The notes under the pieces: model-generated
Told to the model about the DNA's origin: nothing
Databases searched by the model: none
Seen by the model: the letters and a program-made list of their open reading frames with translations, nothing else
Part shown: piece after piece, positions 1-5,802 of the stretch
Position numbering within the stretch: the first letter of the stretch is position 1
Layout: each line of letters begins with the position of its first letter
From: Terriglobus sp.
Lineage (GTDB): Bacteria; Acidobacteriota; Terriglobia; Terriglobales; Acidobacteriaceae
Assembly (NCBI GenBank): GCA_023265355.1
Contig: JAHFTZ010000131.1
Span: 1-6,882 of the forward strand
Length of the DNA stretch: 6,882 nt
Direction: 5' to 3'
Position numbers and translations under genes: made by a program

Positions 1-536
1 GAAAGGACATCAAGCCGCTCATTACCGCGCTGGAGCGCTTCTCGTCCTTCGGCGGCATGTTGCCGGAGCAGATCTGGGACTATGCGGATTTACCGGAAGA
101 GGGCCTTTATTTTGGCCGGTCGGCAGGCGCCGCGCAGCCCCTCGTCTGGGCGCACGCCGAATACGTCAAGCTGCTTCGCTCCGCCGTGGATGGCAAAGTC
201 TTTGACCGCATCTCCGTGGTGGAGGATCGCTACTGCAAAAAAGCCGAAGATCGCACCTTCAAGAGCGAAGTCGAGTTTTTCCAGGTTTCCCGTCCCATCA
301 TGCAGCTTTCCAGTCAGAAACGGATGCAGATCCTGGACAAGAACCGTTTTCAGGTCCTTTGGACATCAGATGAGTGGAAGACGAAAAACAACACTGACGC
401 ACGTCTGGTTGGGTATCCGGGATTTTCCGCAGAGATTCCGGCCCAAGCGGAAGGTTCGAAGATCGAATTCACGCTCTTCTGGCCATCGGAAAAGCGATGG
501 CTAGGCAAAAATTATATTGTGGCAGTAACCTCGTGA
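1..536 (+). CDS. GH15 glucoamylase (glucan 1,4-alpha-glucosidase), C-terminal part, 5' end outside the window
   Basis: The reading frame is open from the first full codon at 3, so the gene starts before the window; 177 residues remain. Family GH15 enzymes release glucose from the non-reducing ends of starch-like glucans. The fragment begins in the last part of the (alpha/alpha)6 barrel. It shows a LPEQIWD motif whose Glu (codon 66-68) matches the catalytic base of fungal glucoamylase (Glu400, in an SEQ motif). This is followed by AAQPLVWAHAEYVKLLRS, the conserved helix that closes the barrel. From about codon 200 onward a roughly 100-residue tail rich in beta-type segments (RFQVLWTSDEW, EFTLFWPSEKRW) looks like the small C-terminal beta domain of bacterial GH15 proteins. 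The ATG at 57 is internal and is not the start. Export cannot be judged because the N-terminus is missing. A related GH15 activity such as trehalase or glucodextranase is possible. Its link to the downstream pathway genes is only proximity. Confidence 0.86.
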   Translation, partial: KDIKPLITALERFSSFGGMLPEQIWDYADLPEEGLYFGRSAGAAQPLVWAHAEYVKLLRSAVDGKVFDRISVVEDRYCKKAEDRTFKSEVEFFQVSRPIMQLSSQKRMQILDKNRFQVLWTSDEWKTKNNTDARLVGYPGFSAEIPAQAEGSKIEFTLFWPSEKRWLGKNYIVAVTS

Positions 537-601
537 CGCAGGGACTCGCGATCCAAATTCCTCTGCGCTAGTACACTAACCAATATTGAATCTCGAAACC
601 A

Positions 602-621
602 CGGCGTCTCCGCCGAGAGGA
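602..621 (+). promoter_or_regulatory. Shine-Dalgarno of tkt (615-621) with a small adjoining stem
   Basis: GAGAGGA at 615-621 lies just before the ATG at 625 and decides the transketolase start. Directly upstream, CGGCG (602-606) can pair with CGCCG (611-615) around a TCTC loop. The stem touches the first base of the ribosome site, so it could slightly tune initiation. The stem is short and may be chance in this GC-rich DNA. In the rest of the 537-624 gap no convincing -35/-10 pair was seen. Confidence 0.5.
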
Positions 622-624
622 CAC

Positions 625-2607
625 ATGAGCGATCTGGATCAGCTTTCTATCAATACACTCCGCCTTCTGGCGGTTGACGGAATCGAAAAGGCGGCAAACG
701 GACATCCCGGAGCCCCGCTGGCGCTTTCGCCCCTCGCGTACCTGCTCTATCAGAAGCATATGAAGCACGATCCGTCCGACTTCAAATGGGCGGACCGCGA
801 TCGCTTCGTCCTCTCGAACGGGCATGCTTCCATGCTGCAGTACGGCGCTCTGCACCTCTCGGGCTACGACGTCTCGCTGGAAGACCTGAAACTCTTCCGC
901 CAATGGCACTCCAAGGCCCCCGGACATCCGGAGTATGGCTTTACGCCCGGCGTCGAAGTGACCACAGGCCCCCTCGGACAGGGCTTTGCCATGGCCGTCG
1001 GTTTGGCGATTGCCGAGAAGCATCTCGGCGCGCTCTACAACCAGCCCGGCCAGCAGATCGTTGACCACTACACGTACGTGATGTGTGGCGATGGCGATCT
1101 GATGGAAGGTGTCTCGCACGAGGCAGCCTCGCTCGCCGGGACGCTCGGCCTCGGCAAGTTGATCGTCTTCTACGACGACAACCTCATCTCGCTCGACGGA
1201 CCCACGGAGCTCTCCTACACCGAAGACGTCGACAAGCGCTTCGATGCGTACCACTGGCACACCCAGTTCGTGAAGGACGGCAACGACCTTCAGGCGCTGG
1301 AAGTAGCCATTGCAGAGGCGAAGAAGGTTACAGACAAGCCTTCGATTATCCGCGTGCGCACCATCATCGGCTACGGTTCGCCGCACGCCGGAACGAACAA
1401 GGTGCATGGCGAAGCTCTGGGAGCAGAGAACACCAAGAAGACCAAGGAGTTCTTCGGCTTCGATCCCGAAAAGAGCTTTGTCGTTCCCGAAGAAGCAGGC
1501 AAGCACTGGCTCGAAGCAAGAACGCGCGGACAGCAGGCGCACAAGGAATGGGATGAGAAGTTTGCCACCTACAAGCAGGCGCATCCCGACCTTGCCGCCG
1601 AGTTCGAGCGTCGCATCGCGCACGAGCTTCCCAAGGATTGGGCGAAGGACATCAAGCCCTTCCCGACCGAGAAGGCCATCGCAACGCGTAATGCAGGACA
1701 GGTCGTTCTGCAGGCCATCGGCAAGAACCTTCCCGACCTCATCGGCGGTGCTGCCGATCTGACCAGCTCTACCAAGACCATCTTCAAGGATTCGCCCAGC
1801 TTCCATGTCGATCCGAAGGGCAAGAACATCTTCTTCGGCGTACGCGAGTTCGGTATGTGCGCGGCGGTCAACGGTATGGCGGCTCACGGCGGCATCATTC
1901 CGTTTGGCTCCACGTTCTTCACCTTCTCCGACTACTGCCGTTCGGCGATGCGTATGGCGGCTCTCATGAGCACGCACTCGCTCTTCGTCTTCACGCATGA
2001 CTCCATCGGTCTCGGCGCGGACGGCCCCACGCATCAGCCCATTGAGCACCTGATGAGCCTGCGCGCGATTCCTCAGCTCACCGACTTCCGCCCTGCGGAT
2101 GCCAACGAAACCGCCGCCTGCTGGCAGCTTGCCATCGAGCGTCCTTCGGCCTGCTTCATGGCGCTCAGCCGCCAGGATCTGCCGGTTCTCGATAACGACA
2201 AGTACAAGGTCTTCGAGAATGTGAAGAAGGGTGCCTACGTCCTTGAGGGCGAAGGCAACACAGACCTCATCCTGGTCGCTACCGGTTCTGAAGTCTCTCT
2301 GGCCCTGAAGGCTCTTCCGGAGCTTGAGAAGGCTGGCATCAAGACCAAGGTCGTCTCCATGCCTTCATTCCGCATCTTCAAGGAGCAGGACGAGGCCTAC
2401 CGCATGTCGATCTTCCCGCACGGTGTGCCGAAGATCTCCATCGAAGCTGGTGCGAGCGAAGGCTGGTGGGAGTTCATCGGTCGCGACGGTATCGCCATCG
2501 GCGTGGATACCTTTGGAGCTTCTGCCCCAGGGCCGGAAGTGCTGGAGAAGTACGGCTTCAGCGTTGCGAACATCCTCGACAAGGCCAAGCAGGTCATCAA
2601 GAAGTAG
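625..2607 (+). CDS. tkt: Transketolase
   Basis: Thiamine-diphosphate enzyme of the non-oxidative pentose phosphate pathway. It moves a two-carbon ketol unit between sugar phosphates (xylulose-5-P to ribose-5-P or erythrose-4-P) in the cytosol. The 660 residues match the usual bacterial length. Visible landmarks are NGHPG with His27, the GDG metal/ThDP motif with Asp156, its partner Asn186 in FYDDNLISLDG, REFGM with the cofactor-activating Glu408, and DGPTHQP with His470. These fall within a few residues of E. coli TktA His26, Asp155, Asn185, Glu411 and His473. The C-terminal domain starts near residue 530 and carries the EAGASEGW segment. ATG 625 is preferred to an in-frame TTG at 586 because GAGAGGA lies just ahead of it and the protein then begins like other transketolases. 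Upstream is the glucoamylase gene, 88 nt away; downstream is a strong hairpin. All key residues are present, so it should be active. Confidence 0.98.
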   Translation: MSDLDQLSINTLRLLAVDGIEKAANGHPGAPLALSPLAYLLYQKHMKHDPSDFKWADRDRFVLSNGHASMLQYGALHLSGYDVSLEDLKLFRQWHSKAPGHPEYGFTPGVEVTTGPLGQGFAMAVGLAIAEKHLGALYNQPGQQIVDHYTYVMCGDGDLMEGVSHEAASLAGTLGLGKLIVFYDDNLISLDGPTELSYTEDVDKRFDAYHWHTQFVKDGNDLQALEVAIAEAKKVTDKPSIIRVRTIIGYGSPHAGTNKVHGEALGAENTKKTKEFFGFDPEKSFVVPEEAGKHWLEARTRGQQAHKEWDEKFATYKQAHPDLAAEFERRIAHELPKDWAKDIKPFPTEKAIATRNAGQVVLQAIGKNLPDLIGGAADLTSSTKTIFKDSPSFHVDPKGKNIFFGVREFGMCAAVNGMAAHGGIIPFGSTFFTFSDYCRSAMRMAALMSTHSLFVFTHDSIGLGADGPTHQPIEHLMSLRAIPQLTDFRPADANETAACWQLAIERPSACFMALSRQDLPVLDNDKYKVFENVKKGAYVLEGEGNTDLILVATGSEVSLALKALPELEKAGIKTKVVSMPSFRIFKEQDEAYRMSIFPHGVPKISIEAGASEGWWEFIGRDGIAIGVDTFGASAPGPEVLEKYGFSVANILDKAKQVIKK

Positions 2608-2621
2608 CGTAATCAAGGCAA

Positions 2622-2651
2622 GAGGCTGGCGTAGAACTTCACGCCAGCCTC
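2622..2651 (+). terminator. Perfect 11-bp hairpin after tkt, U-less terminator or processing stem
   Basis: GAGGCTGGCGT (2622-2632) is the exact reverse complement of ACGCCAGCCTC (2641-2651), with an 8-nt loop AGAACTTC. It begins 14 nt after the tkt stop codon. No T-tract follows on either strand, so it is not a classical intrinsic terminator. It could act as a U-less terminator, a 3'-end stabiliser of tkt mRNA, or an attenuating stem ahead of rpiB. The pairing is seen directly; the function is inferred. Confidence 0.55.
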
Positions 2652-2672
2652 CACGGCCTCGGCATCCAACCC

Positions 2673-2804
2673 ATGGACAAATACCTGAGCGACGAAGACG
2701 CGGTGTACGAAGAGGCCCCGAAGCGGGAGCGCGACAGCAACACATCGCTCCAGCCTCAATACGAAGACACGCAACTTCCCGAGCGAGAGTACGAAGATTC
2801 CTGA
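2673..2804 (+). CDS. Possible small acidic Tyr-rich protein, 43 aa, unrecognised
   Basis: An ATG-to-TGA frame of 43 codons in the tkt-rpiB gap. The peptide opens MDKYLSDEDAVYEEAPKRER and ends YEDTQLPEREYEDS. It has 14 acidic against 5 basic residues, five tyrosines, no cysteine and no hydrophobic stretch, so it looks like a soluble, probably disordered tail-like peptide. The 8-mer TACGAAGA occurs three times, at 2706, 2760 and 2790, always in the same frame, giving Tyr-Glu-Glu/Asp each time. Against it: no ribosome-binding site is visible before the ATG (the preceding 20 nt are pyrimidine-rich) and the frame is short. It ends 22 nt before rpiB and could share its transcript. No known family was recognised. 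It may equally be untranslated leader of rpiB. Confidence 0.38.
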   Translation: MDKYLSDEDAVYEEAPKRERDSNTSLQPQYEDTQLPEREYEDS

Positions 2805-2811
2805 GTCGCCT

Positions 2812-2817
2812 AAAGGA
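2812..2817 (+). promoter_or_regulatory. Shine-Dalgarno of rpiB
   Basis: AAAGGA lies 9 nt before the ATG at 2827. A TTG at 2818 in the same frame directly abuts this site, too close for initiation, so the site selects the ATG. Confidence 0.7.
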
Positions 2818-2826
2818 TTGAAGCGC

Positions 2827-3297
2827 ATGAAGATTGCCATTGCCTCGGACCACGCTGGCTTCCCCTTGAAAGAGGAGATTCGCCAGTATGTCGCCAAGCT
2901 TGGTCATGAAGTGCAGGATCTTGGAGCGTATAACGCGGAACCTTCCGACTATCCGGACTTCGCGGAAAAGGTTGGAAAGGCGCTGATGGCAGGAACGGCA
3001 GAACGAGGCATCCTCATCTGCGGCTCCGGTGTCGGCGTCTGTGTTGCGGCCAACAAAATGCCCGGCGTTCGTGCGGGCATGTGTCATGACACCTATTCTG
3101 CGCACCAGGGCGTAGAGCACGACCAGATGAATGTGCTCGTCCTTGGCGCACGCATCATCGGGACGTCCCTCGCCGAAGAGTGCACCCTCGCCTATCTGAA
3201 TGCAAAGTTCATTGCGACGGAAGAACGTTTCGTTCGTCGCCTGAACAAGGTCTTCGCCATCGAAAAACTTTACATGCCCCAGGCCTCAGGAAAATAA
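2827..3297 (+). CDS. rpiB: Ribose-5-phosphate isomerase B
   Basis: RpiB/LacAB-family isomerase that interconverts ribulose-5-phosphate and ribose-5-phosphate, joining the oxidative and non-oxidative branches of the pentose phosphate pathway. The 156-residue protein begins MKIAIASDHAGF, with Asp8-His9 of the substrate site. It has SDYPDFA at 40-46, then ILICGSGVGVCVAANK with catalytic Cys65 (E. coli RpiB Cys66). His98 in the EHDQMNVL segment matches the E. coli QHNDTNVL histidine. Cys65 favours RpiB over the LacA/LacB galactose-6-phosphate isomerase subunits, though some RpiB enzymes also accept allose-6-phosphate. It is expected to be a cytosolic dimer. The stop codon lies 2 nt before the next ATG, so translation with the SDR gene is probably coupled. 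Neighbouring tkt and gnd fit its role well. Confidence 0.96.
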   Translation: MKIAIASDHAGFPLKEEIRQYVAKLGHEVQDLGAYNAEPSDYPDFAEKVGKALMAGTAERGILICGSGVGVCVAANKMPGVRAGMCHDTYSAHQGVEHDQMNVLVLGARIIGTSLAEECTLAYLNAKFIATEERFVRRLNKVFAIEKLYMPQASGK

Positions 3298-3299
3298 GC

Positions 3300-4157
3300 A
3301 TGCCCGCACACGGAAAAAATCGCGTTTGGTTCATCACCGGAGCCTCGACTGGCTTTGGCCGCCTGCTCGCCGAAGAGCTTCTTCGCCGTGGAGAGCGTGT
3401 CGTCGCGACGGCGCGTAAGCAGGAGGCGGTTGCGGATCTCGAAGCGCAGCACGCAGAACAGGCCCTCGCCCTTGCTCTTGATGTCACCAAGCCTGAGCAG
3501 ATCGCTGCGGCTGTGGAAGCGGCGATTGCGCGCTTCGGTCGCATCGATGTGCTCGTCAACAACGCCGGATACGGTGTATCGGGTGCAGTCGAAGAGGTTG
3601 CGGAAGAAGAATTTCTTCCCATGTTTGAGACCAACATCCTTGGCCTGATTCGTATGACCAAGGCGGTGGTTCCGTACCTGCGCAAGCAGCGCTCCGGCCA
3701 CATCCTCAATCTTTCTTCCATCGGCGGTCTGATCGCCACGCCGGGCGTGACGTTCTACAACACGTCCAAGTTTGCTGTGGAAGGTTTTACCGAAGGTCTC
3801 GCCGGAGAGATGGAGCCGCTCGGCGTCAGTGTCACGGCGATTGAGCCTGGTCCCTTCCGTACAGAGTTTCTTGGACGCTCCAAGACTGTGGCTTCGCACC
3901 AGATCGCCGACTACGCGGAGTCGGCGGGCAAATCCCGCGCTTACTTTGAAACGCAATCGGGTTTGCAGACGGGCGATCCTCAGAGGGCAATTGAAGCCAT
4001 GATCGCCGTGGTGGACGCACCGAATCCGCCACGGAATCTGTTGCTCGGACGCTCGGCCTACGAGCGCTTTCGCGGACGTCTGGCAGCATGGGATAAGAAC
4101 CTGACGGAGTGGGAAGCTACTTCGCTGGGCGCGGATTTCCCTCAGGAGACGAAATAG
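3300..4157 (+). CDS. Classical short-chain dehydrogenase/reductase, substrate unknown
   Basis: A 285-residue Rossmann-fold oxidoreductase of the classical SDR type. Seen in order: the TGASTGFG nucleotide motif (13-20), Arg39 after strand beta-2 in VVATAR (usually read as NADP preference), NNAG at 87-90, and the catalytic Ser140, Tyr153 and Lys157 (LSSIGG then YNTSK). After these come AIEPGPFRTEFLGRS and a roughly 60-residue C-terminal substrate-binding part. All catalytic residues are present. The C-terminal pattern resembles SDRs annotated as oxidoreductases of the retinol or 17-beta-hydroxysteroid dehydrogenase-like group, a name that says nothing firm about substrate. The ATG at 3300 has AGGA at 3288-3291, 8 nt ahead; the frame is open further upstream but overlaps rpiB. 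It lies 2 nt after rpiB and 5 nt before the HAD gene, so it is almost surely co-transcribed with them. A sugar or small aldehyde/ketone substrate is a guess from context. Confidence 0.9.
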   Translation: MPAHGKNRVWFITGASTGFGRLLAEELLRRGERVVATARKQEAVADLEAQHAEQALALALDVTKPEQIAAAVEAAIARFGRIDVLVNNAGYGVSGAVEEVAEEEFLPMFETNILGLIRMTKAVVPYLRKQRSGHILNLSSIGGLIATPGVTFYNTSKFAVEGFTEGLAGEMEPLGVSVTAIEPGPFRTEFLGRSKTVASHQIADYAESAGKSRAYFETQSGLQTGDPQRAIEAMIAVVDAPNPPRNLLLGRSAYERFRGRLAAWDKNLTEWEATSLGADFPQETK

Positions 4158-4162
4158 AGTCC

Positions 4163-4777
4163 ATGGCGAAGAATAAGACCATCTTCTGGGATATCGGTGG
4201 AGTCATCCTCTCCAATGGATGGGACCGGAACCAGCGCGCTCGCGGTCTGGCCCGTCTCGGCGTGGACCTGGAAGAGTACGAAGCGCGTCATGAAGAGGCC
4301 AACTATACGTGGGAGCGCGGTCTTTCCACGGACGTTGAGTACTTCAACAAGACCATCTTCTTCAAGCCGCGCAGCTTCACGCTCGAAGATGTCTGGTCGG
4401 CCGTTCGCGACGAACAGACGCTCCTCTATCCTGGAAGCATCGAGATCCTCAACAAGATCAGCGCTACGGGAAAATATAGACAGGCCACGCTGAATAACGA
4501 ATCGCGCGAGCTGAATGCCTATCGTCTCGACGCGTTCGATCTTCGTCGCCGTTTCGACTTTTTCATCTGCTCGGCCTATGTCCACGAGATGAAGCCTGCG
4601 GCGAGCATCTACCAGCAAGCCATCGATACCTCAGGCAATCTGCCCGGGGAAACCTATTTCATCGACGACAAGAAGGAAAATGCGGATGCCGCCACAGCTC
4701 TCGGCATGCACGGCATTCACTTCCAGTCGCCGGAACAGCTGCAACAGCAACTGGCGCAGCTCGGCATCGAATTCTAG
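4163..4777 (+). CDS. HAD-superfamily hydrolase, YihX-like sugar-phosphate phosphatase
   Basis: A 204-residue HAD hydrolase with a small helical C1-type cap (about residues 15-90). Motif I is FWDIGGVILSN with nucleophile Asp10 and Gly at the +2 place, as in E. coli YihX (FDLGNVI). Motif III is Lys144 in EMKPAASIY; motif IV is FIDDKKEN with Asp168-Asp169. The stretch from KPAASIY to IDDKKENADAA closely follows YihX, an alpha-D-glucose-1-phosphate phosphatase, so a hexose-phosphate substrate is plausible but not proven. Motif II reads ATLNNES: Asn111 sits where YihX has Ser (VVLSNTN), although Thr109 is two residues away. The ATG at 4163 is preceded by AGGAG at 4144-4148, a rather long 14-nt spacing, so translation may depend on the SDR gene ending 5 nt upstream. 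It may act as a phosphatase supplying free sugar, or as a housekeeping metabolite-repair enzyme in this sugar-phosphate operon. Confidence 0.88.
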   Translation: MAKNKTIFWDIGGVILSNGWDRNQRARGLARLGVDLEEYEARHEEANYTWERGLSTDVEYFNKTIFFKPRSFTLEDVWSAVRDEQTLLYPGSIEILNKISATGKYRQATLNNESRELNAYRLDAFDLRRRFDFFICSAYVHEMKPAASIYQQAIDTSGNLPGETYFIDDKKENADAATALGMHGIHFQSPEQLQQQLAQLGIEF

Positions 4778-4786
4778 AAAACGAAA

Positions 4787-4791
4787 GAGGA
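4787..4791 (+). promoter_or_regulatory. Shine-Dalgarno of gnd
   Basis: GAGGA (within AAAGAGGA) lies 8 nt before the ATG at 4800. This strong, well-spaced site sets the gnd start, although the frame stays open upstream into the HAD gene. Confidence 0.75.
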
Positions 4792-4799
4792 CGACTCAC

Positions 4800-5705
4800 A
4801 TGGAACTTGGAATCATTGGTCTCGGAAAAATGGGTGGCAACATGGCGGAGCGTCTCCGCCTCGCCGGACATAAAGTAGTCGGCTTCGACTTCAATAAAGA
4901 TGCCACGGCAAAGCTCACTACCGATGGTGGCCTGGGCGTGAACTCGCTCGAAGAGCTCTGTAAGAATCTGCAGGCTCCCCGTGCGATCTGGATCATGGTT
5001 CCCGATGGCAAGCCGGTGGACGACACCATCGCCGGCCTGAAGCCCTTCATGCAGAAGGGCGACATCTTCATCGACGGCGGCAACTCGAACTACAAGGAGT
5101 CGCAGCGCCGCTACGCCGAGCTCAAGCCCGAAGGCTTCAACTTCGTCGACGTCGGTACCTCCGGCGGCGTCTGGGGCCTGAAAGAGGGCTACTCCATGAT
5201 GATCGGCGGAGACGAGGATGTGATCGAAAGCCTCCGTCCTATCTTCGAGACGCTCGCGCCCGGCAAGGATGAGGGCTGGGGCCGCACCGGACCCTCCGGC
5301 GCAGGCCACTTCGTCAAGATGGTGCACAACGGCATCGAGTACGGCATGATGCAGTCTTACGCGGAGGGCTTCAGCATCATGAAGGCCAAGACGCCCCTGG
5401 CGCTCGACCTGCCGCAGATCGCAAAGATCTGGCAGAAGGGCTCTGTTGTCCGCTCCTGGTTGCTCGACCTCACGGCGGAAGCCCTGGAGCACAACCCGGA
5501 ACTCGACGGCCTGCAGGCGTACGTAACCGACTCCGGCGAAGGCCGCTGGACGGTCTTCGAGGCGATCGACCTCAACGTCTCCGCACCTATCATCACCGAA
5601 TCGCTCATCCGCCGTCTGCGTTCGCGCGAAGACAACAACTACACTGACCGTATGCTCTCCGTCATGCGTAACGCCTTTGGCGGACACTCCATGAAGAAGA
5701 AGTAA
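4800..5705 (+). CDS. gnd: 6-phosphogluconate dehydrogenase (decarboxylating), short form
   Basis: Oxidatively decarboxylates 6-phosphogluconate to ribulose-5-phosphate, CO2 and reduced nicotinamide cofactor. At 301 residues it belongs to the short type (GntZ/YqeC-like) and not to the roughly 470-residue enterobacterial or animal type. Seen: the Rossmann motif GLGKMGGNM (7-15), VPDG, DGGNS at 92-96, VDVGTSGGVWGL, and the active-site helix GHFVKMVHNGIEYGMM with catalytic Lys173 and Glu180, spaced like sheep Lys183/Glu190. The all-helical C-terminal domain is shortened and ends MKKK. After beta-2 the protein reads Asp30-Phe31-Asn32 where the sheep NADP enzyme has Asn32-Arg33-Thr34. An acidic residue there and loss of the Arg suggest NAD preference (inference). 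It follows the HAD gene by 22 nt and precedes zwf by 97 nt. A homologous hydroxyacid dehydrogenase activity is unlikely given the DGGNS and HNGIEY motifs. Confidence 0.96.
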   Translation: MELGIIGLGKMGGNMAERLRLAGHKVVGFDFNKDATAKLTTDGGLGVNSLEELCKNLQAPRAIWIMVPDGKPVDDTIAGLKPFMQKGDIFIDGGNSNYKESQRRYAELKPEGFNFVDVGTSGGVWGLKEGYSMMIGGDEDVIESLRPIFETLAPGKDEGWGRTGPSGAGHFVKMVHNGIEYGMMQSYAEGFSIMKAKTPLALDLPQIAKIWQKGSVVRSWLLDLTAEALEHNPELDGLQAYVTDSGEGRWTVFEAIDLNVSAPIITESLIRRLRSREDNNYTDRMLSVMRNAFGGHSMKKK

Positions 5706-5722
5706 TCACTCGCCCCATCGGT

Positions 5723-5756
5723 GGGCGGCGAAGTTTCTCTCCATCCTTCGCCGCCC
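5723..5756 (+). terminator. Perfect 11-bp GC-rich hairpin between gnd and zwf, no U-tract
   Basis: GGGCGGCGAAG (5723-5733) pairs exactly with CTTCGCCGCCC (5746-5756) around a 12-nt pyrimidine-rich loop; a U-G pair could extend it by one. It starts 17 nt after the gnd stop. No T-run follows on either strand, so it is a candidate U-less terminator or an mRNA-stabilising or processing stem separating gnd from zwf expression. About 35 nt remain between it and the zwf ribosome site; no clear promoter was identified there. Confidence 0.55.
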
Positions 5757-5791
5757 GAGCGCATCCGATAGAAGTGCAAGAAATTTGAAGT

Positions 5792-5796
5792 AAGGA
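5792..5796 (+). promoter_or_regulatory. Shine-Dalgarno of zwf
   Basis: AAGGA (in TAAGGAAG) lies 6 nt before the ATG at 5803 and supports that start, which gives G6PDH a short N-terminal extension. Confidence 0.75.
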
Positions 5797-5802
5797 AGAA
5801 TC

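Noticed and set aside
586..624. TTG at 586 as the transketolase start
   Set aside because: It adds 13 residues not seen in the family, while the ATG at 625 has a clear ribosome site and the expected N-terminus.
537..624. Promoter or riboswitch ahead of tkt
   Set aside because: TACACT at 572-577 resembles a -10 box, but no matching -35 lies at the right distance, and no extended conserved fold was seen in this 88-nt gap.
568..2049. A 493-codon open frame on the minus strand opposite tkt
   Set aside because: It lies wholly opposite a transketolase with all family motifs. Its protein is rich in Arg, Val, Leu and Glu with no recognisable domain, typical of an antisense frame in GC-rich coding DNA.
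2818..2826. TTG at 2818 as the rpiB start
   Set aside because: It directly abuts the AAAGGA site, too close for initiation; the ATG at 2827 gives the standard MKIAIASDHAG start.
2324..3120. Overlapping frames across the tkt end and the tkt-rpiB gap (plus 2324-2821, minus 2365-3120)
   Set aside because: Both run deep into tkt or rpiB in the wrong frame and give Arg/Ser-rich or motif-free proteins, so they are shadows.
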